Source of the DNA: Corythucha ciliata
Lineage: Eukaryota; Arthropoda; Insecta; Hemiptera; Tingidae
NCBI GenBank assembly: GCA_038030265.1
Contig: CM075941.1
Span: 53,793,952 to 53,857,951 of the forward strand
DNA: 64,000 nucleotides
Reading direction: 5' to 3'
In this document: positions 45,774 to 56,036 of the stretch, piece by piece
Layout of the letters: every line of letters starts with the position of its first letter
Position numbering within the stretch: the first letter of the stretch is position 1
Notes under the pieces: model-generated
The model's database searches: none
Seen by the model: the letters and a program-made list of their open reading frames with translations, nothing else
What the model was told of the DNA's origin: nothing
Translations under genes and position numbers: made by a program

Positions 45774-47325
45774 CGTCGTCGTTAAATTAATTTTATTGAG
45801 AGAGAGCTCCTCGCAGAAAAAAAACGTTGACAGTTCGCATGTCGTTTTTCGACTGAAACTTTAGTTTTTTATTTTTATTTATTTTCCCCTCTCTAGCACA
45901 TTTTTTTTTTTAAACTGAAAACAGCGTAGTGGAAGGGAGGGACTCATTAGTGGGAAGCCGAGATGGAACCCGATTCGCCCACATTCAAGCCTAAAAACAA
46001 AAACAACAAAAAAAGGTGACCCGCCTCACGGCTCTCATCGAGCCCATCAGTTGTCAGTACGCGAATTTACTCCTTTCCGTTATCTTTCAATTGCATTTCA
46101 TTTAAAGTGGGAGTTTCCGGGAGTCTTATCGTGACTCACGTATAAGGTGGTTGAGGGAGAGAGGAAATATTCTTGAAATTCTTTGAAAATCTGTCCTTCT
46201 TCCGTTGGCACTTTTTTCATTGATTAAAATAATAAAATAAACAAATACGTTGTTTCTATCTTCTGGCAGAACGTTGCTCAAGCATTTTAAATAAGTAAAT
46301 TTGTTCATTTTGTGTTGTTTTTTTTACATATAAAAACGTCAAACAATGATATTTATGCAACAAATTAATTAAGGAATAACTAGGAATAACCTTGGAGTTG
46401 CACCCTCAGCAAAGCCTCAGCAACATAAGAAGGTGGGGAAGGGGGGGTTGAAGGTGCTCGGTGAATACCGGGAAATCGTGAGAAAAACGGGGTTGGAGGA
46501 GGCGGTGGCGGCGGCGGTATATATAGTGAGACAACGGAGGCGGAGTTCCGAGGTGGAACAGAAGGGGATCGATATGCGGGGTCAGCCCCTTCAAGGAAGA
46601 GAAGCACACGAGCGAGAGAGAAAAGAGAAGCGCGAAAGAAGTGGCTGTCTTTTTCGGAGGAGAAAATCGCGCCCTTATATATACGCCACACCTGTTCCAC
46701 ACATGTCGGAGAGAGAGCTGTGGACGATGTCGTCTTTGATACAGCTCTTTTGGTGAGCGTGTGTGTAAAAACGGCTGGAAGGTTGATTTTAACCCTGAAA
46801 GATAAGGAGAGTAGGGGTGGAAAGACCCTAAAAGGGTGTTTTTAGGAGTTAATTTCCTAGTATCCGAAGTAGAAGAGGCAATATTGCTACAGCCCTAAAA
46901 TTTGATAATCCTCCCGTGCTACTGAAACAACCCTTTTTATTCGTCTTGACTACTCCACATTATTCGGTCATAAACCCCTGAATTATTAATGGTTTTTGGC
47001 TCTAACTCACGGTAAAGCCCCATTTTCCTGAAAAAAAAAAAAAAAAAAACTGATTTGACAGCTTAATTAACGGAAGAGTCTAGCAATAAGGCTGGTAAAG
47101 AAAGATGAGAGGTCTTGGGGAGCGCGATATCATTTTACCTTAAGGGCTAACCCCTCTTCCATTCCGCCAGTGCATAACTCTTTTGTTTTATCACTTTGCC
47201 CATTCATTAAGAAAAAAGAGGGAAACAAATTAAGTTGATCACTTTCTTGTTACAAGAGGGTTTTTCAATGACGATCGCTTATCTTCCAAAATTCGTCTCA
47301 ATCTCATCAACACAGTACAAGGGCG
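45774..47325. other. Intergenic, upstream of TRPA copy B
   Basis: Would contain the TRPA-B promoter. A TATA-like TATATATA lies near 46516 and another near 46676, but neither is at a proven start site. No gene or element ends recognised. An A-run is at about 47032-47049. Confidence 0.4.
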
Positions 47326-47333
47326 TCGGCAGC

Positions 47334-47555
47334 CAGCGGCGGATCCAAGGGAGAAGCCACAGGGGCCATGGCCCCTCCCTTGGAGTCGAGGTCACTTGTA
47401 CAAAAAAATCATCAAAACCGCTTGGGTGGGACATTGTTAATTCCCTGTGTCGTTAAACCTCAAAATATAGCGGTTTTGTCCATTTTTAAATTTTCATCAT
47501 TAGGTGCCGGTTGGGGTCATGGCCTCCTCCTTAAGAAACCCTGGATCCACACCTG
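47334..47555. mobile_element. hAT MITE with exact 8-bp target duplication
   Basis: Ends CAGCGGCGGATCCAAGGG and, reversed, CAGGTGTGGATCCAGGG. TCGGCAGC flanks both sides (47326-47333 and 47556-47563). The element is 222 bp with no coding capacity. Its inner phrase GGGGCCATGGCCCCTCCCTT has a diverged relative at about 19090-19130. Confidence 0.9.
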
Positions 47556-47843
47556 TCGGCAGCCATTGTGCCACGAGGCAGCATATACCCGTTAAAATAA
47601 GAAATTCTGTTTAAACCTGACCCAATTAAGCTCAACAGTTTGTGTAACCACTAATCACACTCCGGAGGCCAAGGCTTACCATTTTTTTTTTTTTTTTTTT
47701 TTTTTTTGTGGCATTGGTGGTGAACCCTACAGCCAGAACATAGGTGTATGTGAGTGGTTATTGACTAAAGGTTATTTAGCAAGATTGATTTAAGAAAAAT
47801 TTGTTAAATGCTTATTGAAAGAAGGAGATTTTACTGTAAAGGT

Positions 47844-50800
47844 TTAAATTTTTGTATGGATAGATTTGAGGTATTCGTATAGATCTTGATAGATTTCTAA
47901 ATTGTGAGACGCGAGAATCGACCAGTAATTAAAAGGACAGGGCAGTTTTTTATGAATCTTATTGAAAAATGCCTCACGTTGCGTGCTATACTGTGTACAA
48001 AGCATGACTATATGTTCAAGCGTTCCATCTTCACCACATGTCGGACACAAACCCGATTGAGCCACTCCGATTTTGTGCAAAAAAGTTGGGCAAACTCCAT
48101 GATTCGCACGTAAACGGCATATGACCCTGATTAAATCTTTGGTTGCGTACAATTTTGAGAACCAAGTGCTCTTCGATGTGGAGGGAATATAAGATTTATA
48201 GATTAGCCCCTTCGGGGAGGAGGTATACATTTCATTCCATTTTTTTAAATAATAGCTCCAAAGAGAAGCTTGAAGTTCGAAATATTGATGCCTGAGACTT
48301 ACATGAAACGACGTAGAACAGTCTGAGGAACCCCTCGCCAAATTGTCCGCGATTTCATTGCCCCGAATGCCCGAATGGGATGGTATCCACATAAACGCCA
48401 CGTTTTTGTTGACTGTGTATAAACTAGCCAATAATTCAAAAATGTGAACACTGATTGTATTTAGTTTGGATTGGATCCTATAATTTTGTATTGACGTAAT
48501 TGCACTTTTGTTGTCTGTAAGGATCAAAAGTCGGTTGTGCTGTATGGATTTGAAGTATTTAATTGCCTCAAAAATAGCATAGAGTTCCGCCGTGTACACC
48601 GAATCGTTAGTATTGAGGACGAATTGCTTGCTAACGCTTGAGACGGGGTCATAGAAGGCACACCCAACTTGCTGATTAGTTTTGGAACCATCCGTGTATA
48701 TGGTGTAATACTCTTGAAATTTAGTACTTAAGAAGTGTTCGACGTGTTTATCTATCGTATTTCTAATGCTTCCAGAAGAAAAGGTCGGTGTTTTTGGCAG
48801 ATTAATTATCCGAATTTGTAATTTCCGTAAAAGTATTGAGTATATTTCTTCATTTATGCGGAAAAGAGGAATTTTTCCATAGCTTAAAACCTGCTGGTTT
48901 ATTAATTTATAATTACGGAGAAAACTGTCTGCTAGCAGAGGTGACGACTTCTTAACCCAAAATGGGGAAGTTAGGTTTAGTGTATTGAGCAAAGCAACTT
49001 TCATTAAACATTGTGGATAACGGGTCTTTATTTTTAATAATAATCTATCTGCTAACATTTCCCTTCTAATCTTAAGAGGGCATTCCCCCGCCTCATTCTG
49101 GACCACATCGGACGGGGTCGTTTTTAGCAGCCCCAGGCATAATTTGAGGCACTTGTGTTGAATCGTGTCAAGCTTTCTTAAATGTGTTTTAGTGGCCTGC
49201 CCGTAAAACACACTCCCATAATCAAATAGAGTCCTAATTGTCGCACGGTAAAACATTAGAGCAATGTTGGGGTCAGCTCCCCATCTCAGATGACACACCA
49301 TTTTCATTACATTCACATACTTTTCCGCTTTTTGGGCTATGTAGTTAATATGGTTAGACCAGAGTAATTTACTGTCAATTTGAATGCGTAGAAATTTTAT
49401 AACATTTTTAATAGGATACTTATCGCCATCTATCTCAAGATTTTCTGGAAGATTCGTATTTCGCATTCTATAAAATGGACAAATTACAGATTTATTTGAT
49501 GAGATAGTTAGACCGAGATTATTCAAATAATTTTTCACCGAGCGTATGCCCTGCGTAAGTGACTCAACAGCAGAGGGAACATTGGTAGATGTAGAATAAA
49601 GACATATGTCGTCCGCGTATTGCAATATTTTAACATTATCTGGAAGAACGGTTTCTATTTCATGTATGTAAATGGCGTATAAAATTGTACTCAACACGTC
49701 TCCCTGAGACAGGCCATCCCTCGCCGTTCGTGTCCCAACTAAGGTACCGTTTACCAATATTTGAATTTGTCTTTCTTCAAATATCGCGATTATTAGTTTA
49801 ATTAGTTCTTGTGGAATGCCAATACGCAACATCTGTGATTGAAGCAAGGACAGATTGACGTTATCAAATGCTCCGTACACATCCAGCGTTGCAACAACAG
49901 TGGAATGTTTGTGTGTGAATCCGATCTGGATGTCTGTGACCAGAACAGCCACGCTATCCACGCAGGAGCGGCCTTTCCTGAAACCGAACTGACTGGAGGG
50001 CAGTAGGTTATAATATTCCAACCGATTTTTTATAATTCTTTCGAACGTTTTCAGCAGGCAGGAAGCGAGGGATATGGGACGGTAAGAATCGCATTTATCA
50101 GAAGCCTTTCCTGGCTTCAAAATCGGTACAACGCAATACCGTTTCCAGTCGAGAGGCATATCACATGTATCTAAAATCGTATTAAAAATTGACACAAGCG
50201 CCTCTTGACGTGGTTTAGTCAAATGATTTATAATGGGATAACTAATGCAGTCGATCCCGGGGGCAGCGTTTTCAGATTTTGAGAGCGCCAGGTTAAACTC
50301 TTGTATCGTGATTTCCTCTGTAAGAATGCTTGTTTTACCGCGATCGCCTCTGACAGGGTGAAAGGGAGGAAATGAGACAGAATCCGGGGTCAGCTTGTGT
50401 AAAAAATTCGAAATCTCTTCTTCTGGAAATATGCGTTTACCCTCGCTCGGAGTGTTGTTATTTTTCATTTGTTTTAGGTGCCTCCAAATGTCTGACAACG
50501 GAGTGCTCCGGCTAAGTCTATCGCAGAATTTCTTCCACGAAGCCTTCTTTGCGGCGGCATATACTCTTTTCGCTTTAGCACTCATCTCTTTGTATTTCAT
50601 AAAATTACTCGGAGAAGGTTGCTGTTTGAATAGTTGGAACGCTCTTCTGCTTTGTGCGTTAGCTGAAGCGCATTCTGAGTTCCACCAAACTGCAGAGGAT
50701 CGAACAACAGAATTTTCGCGACGTATGGGGATAGATTTCTTACAGGCATCTGTTAGTATTGCAACAAATCGTTCGTAGGACATCTCGTGCAGGTTATTAG

Positions 50801-51569
50801 TGATTAATTGATTCAGGGCTTCTTGAAATCCGTCCCAATCGGCATCTCTCGTATGCCATTTTCTCGTTGATTTCTTTGCTTCTGTAGCACCTCGACTAGA
50901 CGAACGAACTATGATTGGGAAATGATCAGATCCCATTGGATCATCTATCGTCTCCCAGTTTAACGTGAGAGCGAGGTTAGGGGAACAGAATGTTAGATCT
51001 AAAACCGAATATAAGGATTGACTGGATGTACTAAAATGTGTAGGGGAACCTGTATTCAGAAATACCAAGTTAGCATCATCCATAGCGTCAAGGAGGTTTA
51101 AACTTTTTGATTGAGTGTACTTGCCCCCGAAAGAAACGTGGTGACAATTGAAATCCCCCATGATAATGCAAGGGTTGGTTGCACAACGAAAAAGTCTTTC
51201 CCAGTAACTCCTAGAAGTATTGTTGGAAGGACAGTTGTAGACCGACAAAATATCCAAGAAACTCTTGTCTGAGAGCTGTACTGTCACACCTACGGACATT
51301 ACTCCGGGGATATTGGGCAAATTAGTTATCAAATTGTACTGGATGTTATCCTTTACTAAAATTGCAACACCAGACCTACCATCGTCTCTATCTCTGCATA
51401 TCAGTTGATACCCATTCACTTGGTAGGGGCGGTTCGGGTGGAACCACGTCTCTGAAATTGCCGCAATGTCAATTTCGTGTCTCTTGAGTAAGGCCTCTGT
51501 TTCGTTAATCTTCGCCGCTAAGGAACGAGCGTTCCACTGTAGCAAAGTAAATGTATTGGACTGAAGCAT
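47844..51569 (-). CDS. I-clade LINE ORF2: endonuclease, RT and RNase H, 1241 aa
   Basis: The complete frame from ATG has three enzymes in order. Endonuclease (residues ~5-230): LLQWNARS, ISETWF, GDFNCHH, GSDHFP. Reverse transcriptase (~440-720): SYRPISLASCLLKTFE, DVYGAFDNV, GLSQGDVLSTIL, catalytic YADD. RNase H (~960-1100): YTDGSK, YTAELYAIFEAIK, ILTDNKSAI, IPSHSGIRGNEIADNLA, so all four catalytic residues are present. A C-terminal CPTCGEDGTLEHIVMLC knuckle follows. It would copy its RNA at a nicked target site. No stops or frameshifts, which is unusual in this window. The ORF1 stop is about 70 bp upstream. Confidence 0.93.
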   Translation of the reverse strand: MLQSNTFTLLQWNARSLAAKINETEALLKRHEIDIAAISETWFHPNRPYQVNGYQLICRDRDDGRSGVAILVKDNIQYNLITNLPNIPGVMSVGVTVQLSDKSFLDILSVYNCPSNNTSRSYWERLFRCATNPCIIMGDFNCHHVSFGGKYTQSKSLNLLDAMDDANLVFLNTGSPTHFSTSSQSLYSVLDLTFCSPNLALTLNWETIDDPMGSDHFPIIVRSSSRGATEAKKSTRKWHTRDADWDGFQEALNQLITNNLHEMSYERFVAILTDACKKSIPIRRENSVVRSSAVWWNSECASANAQSRRAFQLFKQQPSPSNFMKYKEMSAKAKRVYAAAKKASWKKFCDRLSRSTPLSDIWRHLKQMKNNNTPSEGKRIFPEEEISNFLHKLTPDSVSFPPFHPVRGDRGKTSILTEEITIQEFNLALSKSENAAPGIDCISYPIINHLTKPRQEALVSIFNTILDTCDMPLDWKRYCVVPILKPGKASDKCDSYRPISLASCLLKTFERIIKNRLEYYNLLPSSQFGFRKGRSCVDSVAVLVTDIQIGFTHKHSTVVATLDVYGAFDNVNLSLLQSQMLRIGIPQELIKLIIAIFEERQIQILVNGTLVGTRTARDGLSQGDVLSTILYAIYIHEIETVLPDNVKILQYADDICLYSTSTNVPSAVESLTQGIRSVKNYLNNLGLTISSNKSVICPFYRMRNTNLPENLEIDGDKYPIKNVIKFLRIQIDSKLLWSNHINYIAQKAEKYVNVMKMVCHLRWGADPNIALMFYRATIRTLFDYGSVFYGQATKTHLRKLDTIQHKCLKLCLGLLKTTPSDVVQNEAGECPLKIRREMLADRLLLKIKTRYPQCLMKVALLNTLNLTSPFWVKKSSPLLADSFLRNYKLINQQVLSYGKIPLFRINEEIYSILLRKLQIRIINLPKTPTFSSGSIRNTIDKHVEHFLSTKFQEYYTIYTDGSKTNQQVGCAFYDPVSSVSKQFVLNTNDSVYTAELYAIFEAIKYFKSIQHNRLLILTDNKSAITSIQNYRIQSKLNTISVHIFELLASLYTVNKNVAFMWIPSHSGIRGNEIADNLARGSSDCSTSFHVSLRHQYFELQASLWSYYLKKWNEMYTSSPKGLIYKSYIPSTSKSTWFSKLYATKDLIRVICRLRANHGVCPTFLHKIGVAQSGLCPTCGEDGTLEHIVMLCTQYSTQREAFFNKIHKKLPCPFNYWSILASHNLEIYQDLYEYLKSIHTKI

Positions 51570-51637
51570 TATTTAATTGATATGTATATAAATACTCAAC
51601 TGACTATAAATACCAATACGTAGCACACTTGAGTGAA

Positions 51638-52501
51638 TCATTGGAGATCTACTATCCCCAACGAATCTTTAATTATTCTCTTAAGATATTCCTTATCCAC
51701 GCCATCCTTCTGTTCGCGTATTTCTTTGCACACAGATAGTAGCGCCTCTATAATCTTTTCGGGTACGAGTACATTGCTCGCTTCCCCACTGTGTTTGGGT
51801 GGTGGTTTATACGGATTGGCTTTGATCAAGCCTCCAGGAACTGACTGTCGAAACGGAGAATAAGATTCAACCTCTGGATACACGGACACGGTTGGTGGGG
51901 GAGATGTCAAACGCGTTCGTTTAGCACTACGGGAGTAGTTATGGCTGTAGTGGTCGGAATCGGTGGACCTACGTTGTTGGCGTTTAGCATGCACTAGAGG
52001 TGGAAAAGCTGCATCCATGTCTGAGAGGTTGCTAATAGCCGAGTAATAACTTTCTCGATTCTCGCATTTAGCGTCAAAATACGAAATATTTTTATGTGCC
52101 ATTATTTGTTTAATTTTTTTTTCTTCATCGAAAACAGGGCAAAGTTTTTTGTCAGTCGCGGCGTGATTACCGTGACAGTTCGCACATTTCTTGCTTTCGT
52201 TGTTGCATTTGCTGCTCTCGTGACTTTCACTGCACTTTTCACACCTCATTGTACCTTTGCATTGGTCGGAAAAATGGCCATATCTCAAACAAGAACGACA
52301 TTGTACAACACTCTGTACATAAGTTTGTACCTCACAACACGAGTAATATATGTAGACGTAGCGGGGGAGGGTCTGTCCTCTCACCGTAATTAGAACAGAC
52401 TGAGTAGGAACATAAGAAATTTCCCTTGTTTCCCGATCCTGGTTACGCCGTTTCAACCTTTTGATATCAAGTATTTCTAAGTTTCCTGAAGGACCCTTCA
52501 A
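51638..52501 (-). pseudogene. I-clade LINE ORF1 (gag-like), N-terminally truncated
   Basis: Three CCHC-type knuckles are visible: CRSCLRYGHFSDQC, CEKCSESHESSKC and CANCHGNHAATDKKLC. Upstream is the remnant KGPSGNLEILDIKRLKRR, which aligns with the middle of the longer ORF1 at 53502-54833. Residues before it are missing, as expected from incomplete reverse transcription. ORF1 proteins of this kind coat the element RNA. Confidence 0.82.
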
Positions 52502-52510
52502 AACCTTTTT

Positions 52511-53087
52511 TATTCGGGCTCAACGAATAATTGAACCGAGAAAAACTTTGGAATTGTGCCTCTTTAACTCTTAAGTAAGAGAGCAACAGTTGAACTTGGC
52601 GTGCAATAACTTCCAGGATTCACCCCCTCCGTCACTCTTCCTAAGGTGAAATGTTTCATTTGCCGTAATATATATAAAAAAAAAAAAAGAGGGCAAATGG
52701 ACCCTATCGCCACTACGAGGTAAGGAAAAGATACAGAACCCTCAGGAAGAACGAACTTTGTTAATTAAACCGAGTATCATTCGAGAGTAAAACTTTTCTT
52801 AAAAAGTTATGCGAAGCCCTCTTCAAGTCTTCACTCCGAAATCCTGACCAAAGAGGTGAGCTGCGACAAGAGCCCCGAGCGGAGAGAATTTTCGTATTTG
52901 TTTTCACTGGAAATGTTTCTTTCAAAGCTGCGTGGGCGAAGAGGAGAGTGGTGAAATTGCTAGGCTCACTTTATCAGCCTAGAAGGGCTCTCCTCTCGGC
53001 TATTTTCTTTTGTCACCGCTCCTATTAAGGAACCTTTAAAGACGAGTAGACGCATACGGCGCCATGTTCGTTCTTATCAGTTTAATA
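52511..53087. other. Spacer, no gene seen
   Basis: Includes a hairpin-prone stretch near 52937-52998 (GAGGAGAG..CTAGGC..GCCTAG..CTCTCCTC). No recognisable coding sequence. Confidence 0.4.
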
Positions 53088-53299
53088 AGAATGGTTGGGG
53101 GTGGTTTGTTGATATCCACAAGACTGATAATTGATAAGAGCGAACATGGCGTCTGTGATTTTACCTGTCTGATTATAGGTTCTCTACTCCTATTTAAACA
53201 TACCCTTCATACCCTTACACATCCGTCATGAATCAGGTGACGAGCACTTTTTCCTCATGAGTAATGTGTTACCGGACGGTAATTATCTTACTCAAAATT
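53088..53299 (-). repeat. 212-bp LTR copy (left, 3' LTR of the copia element)
   Basis: Direct repeat partner of 59596-59807. Its outer flank (53058-53090) contains a partly inverted relative of an internal phrase (GCGAACATGGCGTC), which is not present beside the right copy. Confidence 0.7.
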
Positions 53300-53501
53300 T
53301 CCAGTTGCTCCAGTCCAGTTGCTCTATAGACACCAAGCGAGAAGGTTGTTCATAGTTCGTCTCTCTTATCTCACTTATTTTCCTTGTCTCTTTCATTCGA
53401 AGGATAATCTTTTATTTTTAGCAGTTTAAAATTTAAATAGAAAAGAAAGTTAGCCATTTAATTTTATTTCGTTTTATTTTTAATTTTTTATTGCTCAGGC
53501 A

Positions 53502-54833
53502 ATGGGCGAAGAGAGCGATGGGAGAGAAGTTCCCCCGGGAGAAACGGGTACAATGGACGTGGACACAAATAAAAACGATAGAGAAGACCCCCCAAAACAA
53601 GACGAAACGAACACAGTGGAAGCGGAAGCAAATAAAAAAGAAAAGCGATTTTATGAAAGCATAGATCAGGGGCCCTTTTAAGTGTTTATTGAAAGTGTGG
53701 GAGAGGGGAAAGGTCTTGGGAGACTCCACCACATGTCACTGGGAAACATATTATTTAAAGAACACGAGAATATCCGTAAACAAGTGAGAGAAGTAAAAAG
53801 AATTGGGCTAAATAGGGTCAAAGTCGAAAGGTCTTCAAGGGATAGCGCGAATACATTAATTAAATCTGAAATACTCTCGAATAAAAAACTTGTCGCATAC
53901 CCTCCTCGATTCATGCTCGAGAAGCAAGGAGTAATAAGAGGAGTCTGTCTGGACATGACGGAGGAAGAAATAGCAAGCAGCATACAATCTATTAATTACG
54001 ATCAAATTAAAGTTACGGCAGCGAAAAGATTGAATAGACGAGTTCAGGAGAGTGATGGTAAAATCACTTACAAGCCTACACAATCGGTCGTTTTGACCTT
54101 CAGAGGTTTGAAACTACCAGAGTATGTCGTACTAAATTACGTCAGGTGCCATGTCGAACCATTTGTTAGAAGGAACCCGCAGTGTTTCAAATGTTTACGC
54201 TTCGGGCACATGAGTCGTAACTGCAAGAGTGAAATAAGATGTTCTAAATGTGGCCAGGACCACGAAAGCTCTAAATGTACAAGCGACAAAACACCTACTT
54301 GTGTGCATTGTGGAGGCCCCCACAGCGCACTGGATAAGAATAAATGTCCTGAACACAGCAAGCAAAACGCGATTCGTAACATCATGTCTGAAGAAAACCT
54401 GTCATTTACGGAATCAAGAGAAAAGATAAAAATGTCTTCTTTCGGGACAGCACTTCTGGCGAAGGCGCCTGATCTGAATAATAAGGCAACGTTCCCTGAA
54501 CTCAGGAGTTCAAACAGACTCCCGCCGAAAAGGCCTCGAACAATCTTATCACCAAGCCCAACAGAACAATCACGCGCAGAAATCCTGAAAAGTTATAGCG
54601 TCAGGGATGGCCCGGCGACGCCAATCACTTCAAACCCTCATCGATCAGACTCCTCGGATGGTAATGTTGAGAGAATTGGGGTGGTCAGGAAGGATGACAG
54701 AATGGATGTCAACAAAATTTGTGAAGCTCTAACCATAATTCTCTGTGGCATGAAAAATTTAGCGCATAAGTCTGAAGAGAAATTGTTCGTTGAAATCAAA
54801 GACAAGATAAACCATCTAGGGTTCTTTCGTTAA
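53502..54833 (+). pseudogene. I-clade LINE ORF1 (gag-like), one premature stop
   Basis: From ATG 53502 the frame reads through 59 codons to a TAA at 53679-53681, inside the conserved DQGPF.VFIES region, and continues open to 54833. Knuckles are CFKCLRFGHMSRNC, CSKCGQDHESSKC and CVHCGGPHSALDKNKC. The acidic N-terminus and a Lys-rich middle are typical of gag-like ORF1 proteins that bind element RNA. A single substitution would explain the stop. The ORF2 start follows 15 bp after the ORF1 stop. Confidence 0.8.
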
Positions 54834-54848
54834 CTTCTCTGAAATATT

Positions 54849-55455
54849 ATGAAAATCGTACAATGGAATGCTAGATCTGTGGTTTCTAACAAAGGAAACC
54901 TTGAGTTCTTTCTTCACAATGAAAATGTAGACTTAGCACTTATTCAAGAAACATGGTTTAAACCAGGATCTACAATCACGTTTCCAGGCTATAACATAAT
55001 ACGCGAGGATCGTAGAGACGGAAGGGGAGGAGTAGCGATTTTGATCAAGAGTAATATCTCATACGTTGAAATTAATGGCCTTCAAAATAATGATAAGTTC
55101 ATGTCGGTCGGGATAAAAATTCCTTACGCAAACAAGCAACTAACGGTGATCTCGGCTTATAACGTACCTAACAATAGGATCCCGTCGTCTCAGTGGGAAA
55201 GTTTTTTTTCTCAAATAAGCCTCCCATGCGTTATCGCGGGGGACTTTAACTCCCATCATCAACTTTTTGGTTGCACTAAAACAACCCCAATGGGTAAAAA
55301 CTTTGTCGAGGCTCTCAACAGCTGCAACTTAGTGGTCCTGAACACAGGTTCGCCCACCCTAGTGAATAATCCATACCAACACAATAAATCGGCAATCGAC
55401 GTTACTATAACTTCACCGGACATAGCCAATGATTTTTCCTGGCAAGTTTTAGATG
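54849..55455 (+). pseudogene. I-clade LINE ORF2, endonuclease only
   Basis: The AP-like endonuclease starts MKIVQWNARS, with IQETWF, GDFNSHH and the beginning of the final motif, and breaks at FSWQVLD just before the expected SDH. No RT or RNase H follows. The remaining frame into 55517 is read from copia DNA in antisense and is not LINE protein. Confidence 0.82.
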
Positions 55456-56036
55456 CGCGTTGTTCACATTTTCTATGCGGTGGAAATCTTCAGATTTGCT
55501 ACACAAGTGGGAAGTAGCACCACTGTCGAGACACCATGACGAATTGTCGACAGAACGACTTTCAGAAATGCTATTCCAGCAGTAAAAACTAATGTCTTCA
55601 GCATTTCTTGCATCATTCCTTGTTTTATCTTGATGTGTATGACAGTCGACGGCTTTATGACCGTATTTTCCACACCGATGACAACGAAACTTGAATTTTC
55701 CACTTTGTTCCGTGTTTCCGACAGGTTTCCCGGTGGTATTACTCGATTTTACCCATTTCTTTTTCGACGAATACATTGCATTTTCCGGTATATTCAATGC
55801 ACTATTCTTTCGCGCGTCATATTCTTCCATGATTTTAATTTTCAAAAATTCAGGATCGGGTAGTTCGTCTCGCGATTCTATGGCACAACGAAAGTTCTCA
55901 AAGCTAGATGGTAGACTGTAGAGCAGCATGATAGCTAGCAGGTCTCGATTTATTTCGACTTCCATGTCTTTCAGCTTGTCAACTGCGTCGAAGAAGATGT
56001 TCAAATGTTGGTGTATATCACCACTTTCTTCCATAC
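55441..56036 (-). pseudogene. Copia gag C-terminus, zinc knuckle and protease fragment
   Basis: In coding order: gag helix region (FFDAVDKLKDMEVEINRDL, MLLYSLPSSFENF), a CCHC knuckle CHRCGKYGHKAVDC, and the aspartic protease active site WCLDSGATSHLC. It stops about 30 codons later at the junction with LINE DNA, so the integrase, RT and RNase H regions are lost. The 5' side ends at the 13-bp duplication where the R1-clade LINE entered. Confidence 0.88.

Larger units (their letters stand above)
47682..52510 (-). mobile_element. I-clade LINE with intact ORF2, 5' truncated
   Basis: The element reads right to left: truncated ORF1 (from about 52510), ORF2 (51569-47844), a short 3' UTR and a 26-base poly(A) tail, seen as T26 at 47682-47707. 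An RNase H domain after the RT and a three-knuckle ORF1 fit the I clade. The long unbroken tail and intact ORF2 indicate a recent insertion. No clear target duplication was found because the 5' limit is uncertain. Confidence 0.85.
53300..55455 (+). mobile_element. 5' half of a second I-clade LINE
   Basis: 5' UTR-like sequence, ORF1 with three CCHC knuckles and the endonuclease part of ORF2, then an abrupt end at a 15-bp stretch shared with copia protease (55441-55455). LINE copies are normally 5' truncated. Loss of the 3' half points to a later deletion, not to incomplete insertion. Family is distinct from the element at 47.7-52.5 kb. Confidence 0.75.

Noticed and set aside
46380..46756. Small Pro/Arg-rich proteins upstream of TRPA copy B
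   Set aside because: Overlapping low-complexity frames on both strands with no conserved motif.
55456..55517. C-terminal continuation of the I-clade endonuclease
   Set aside because: It is the antisense of copia protease-region coding, not LINE sequence.
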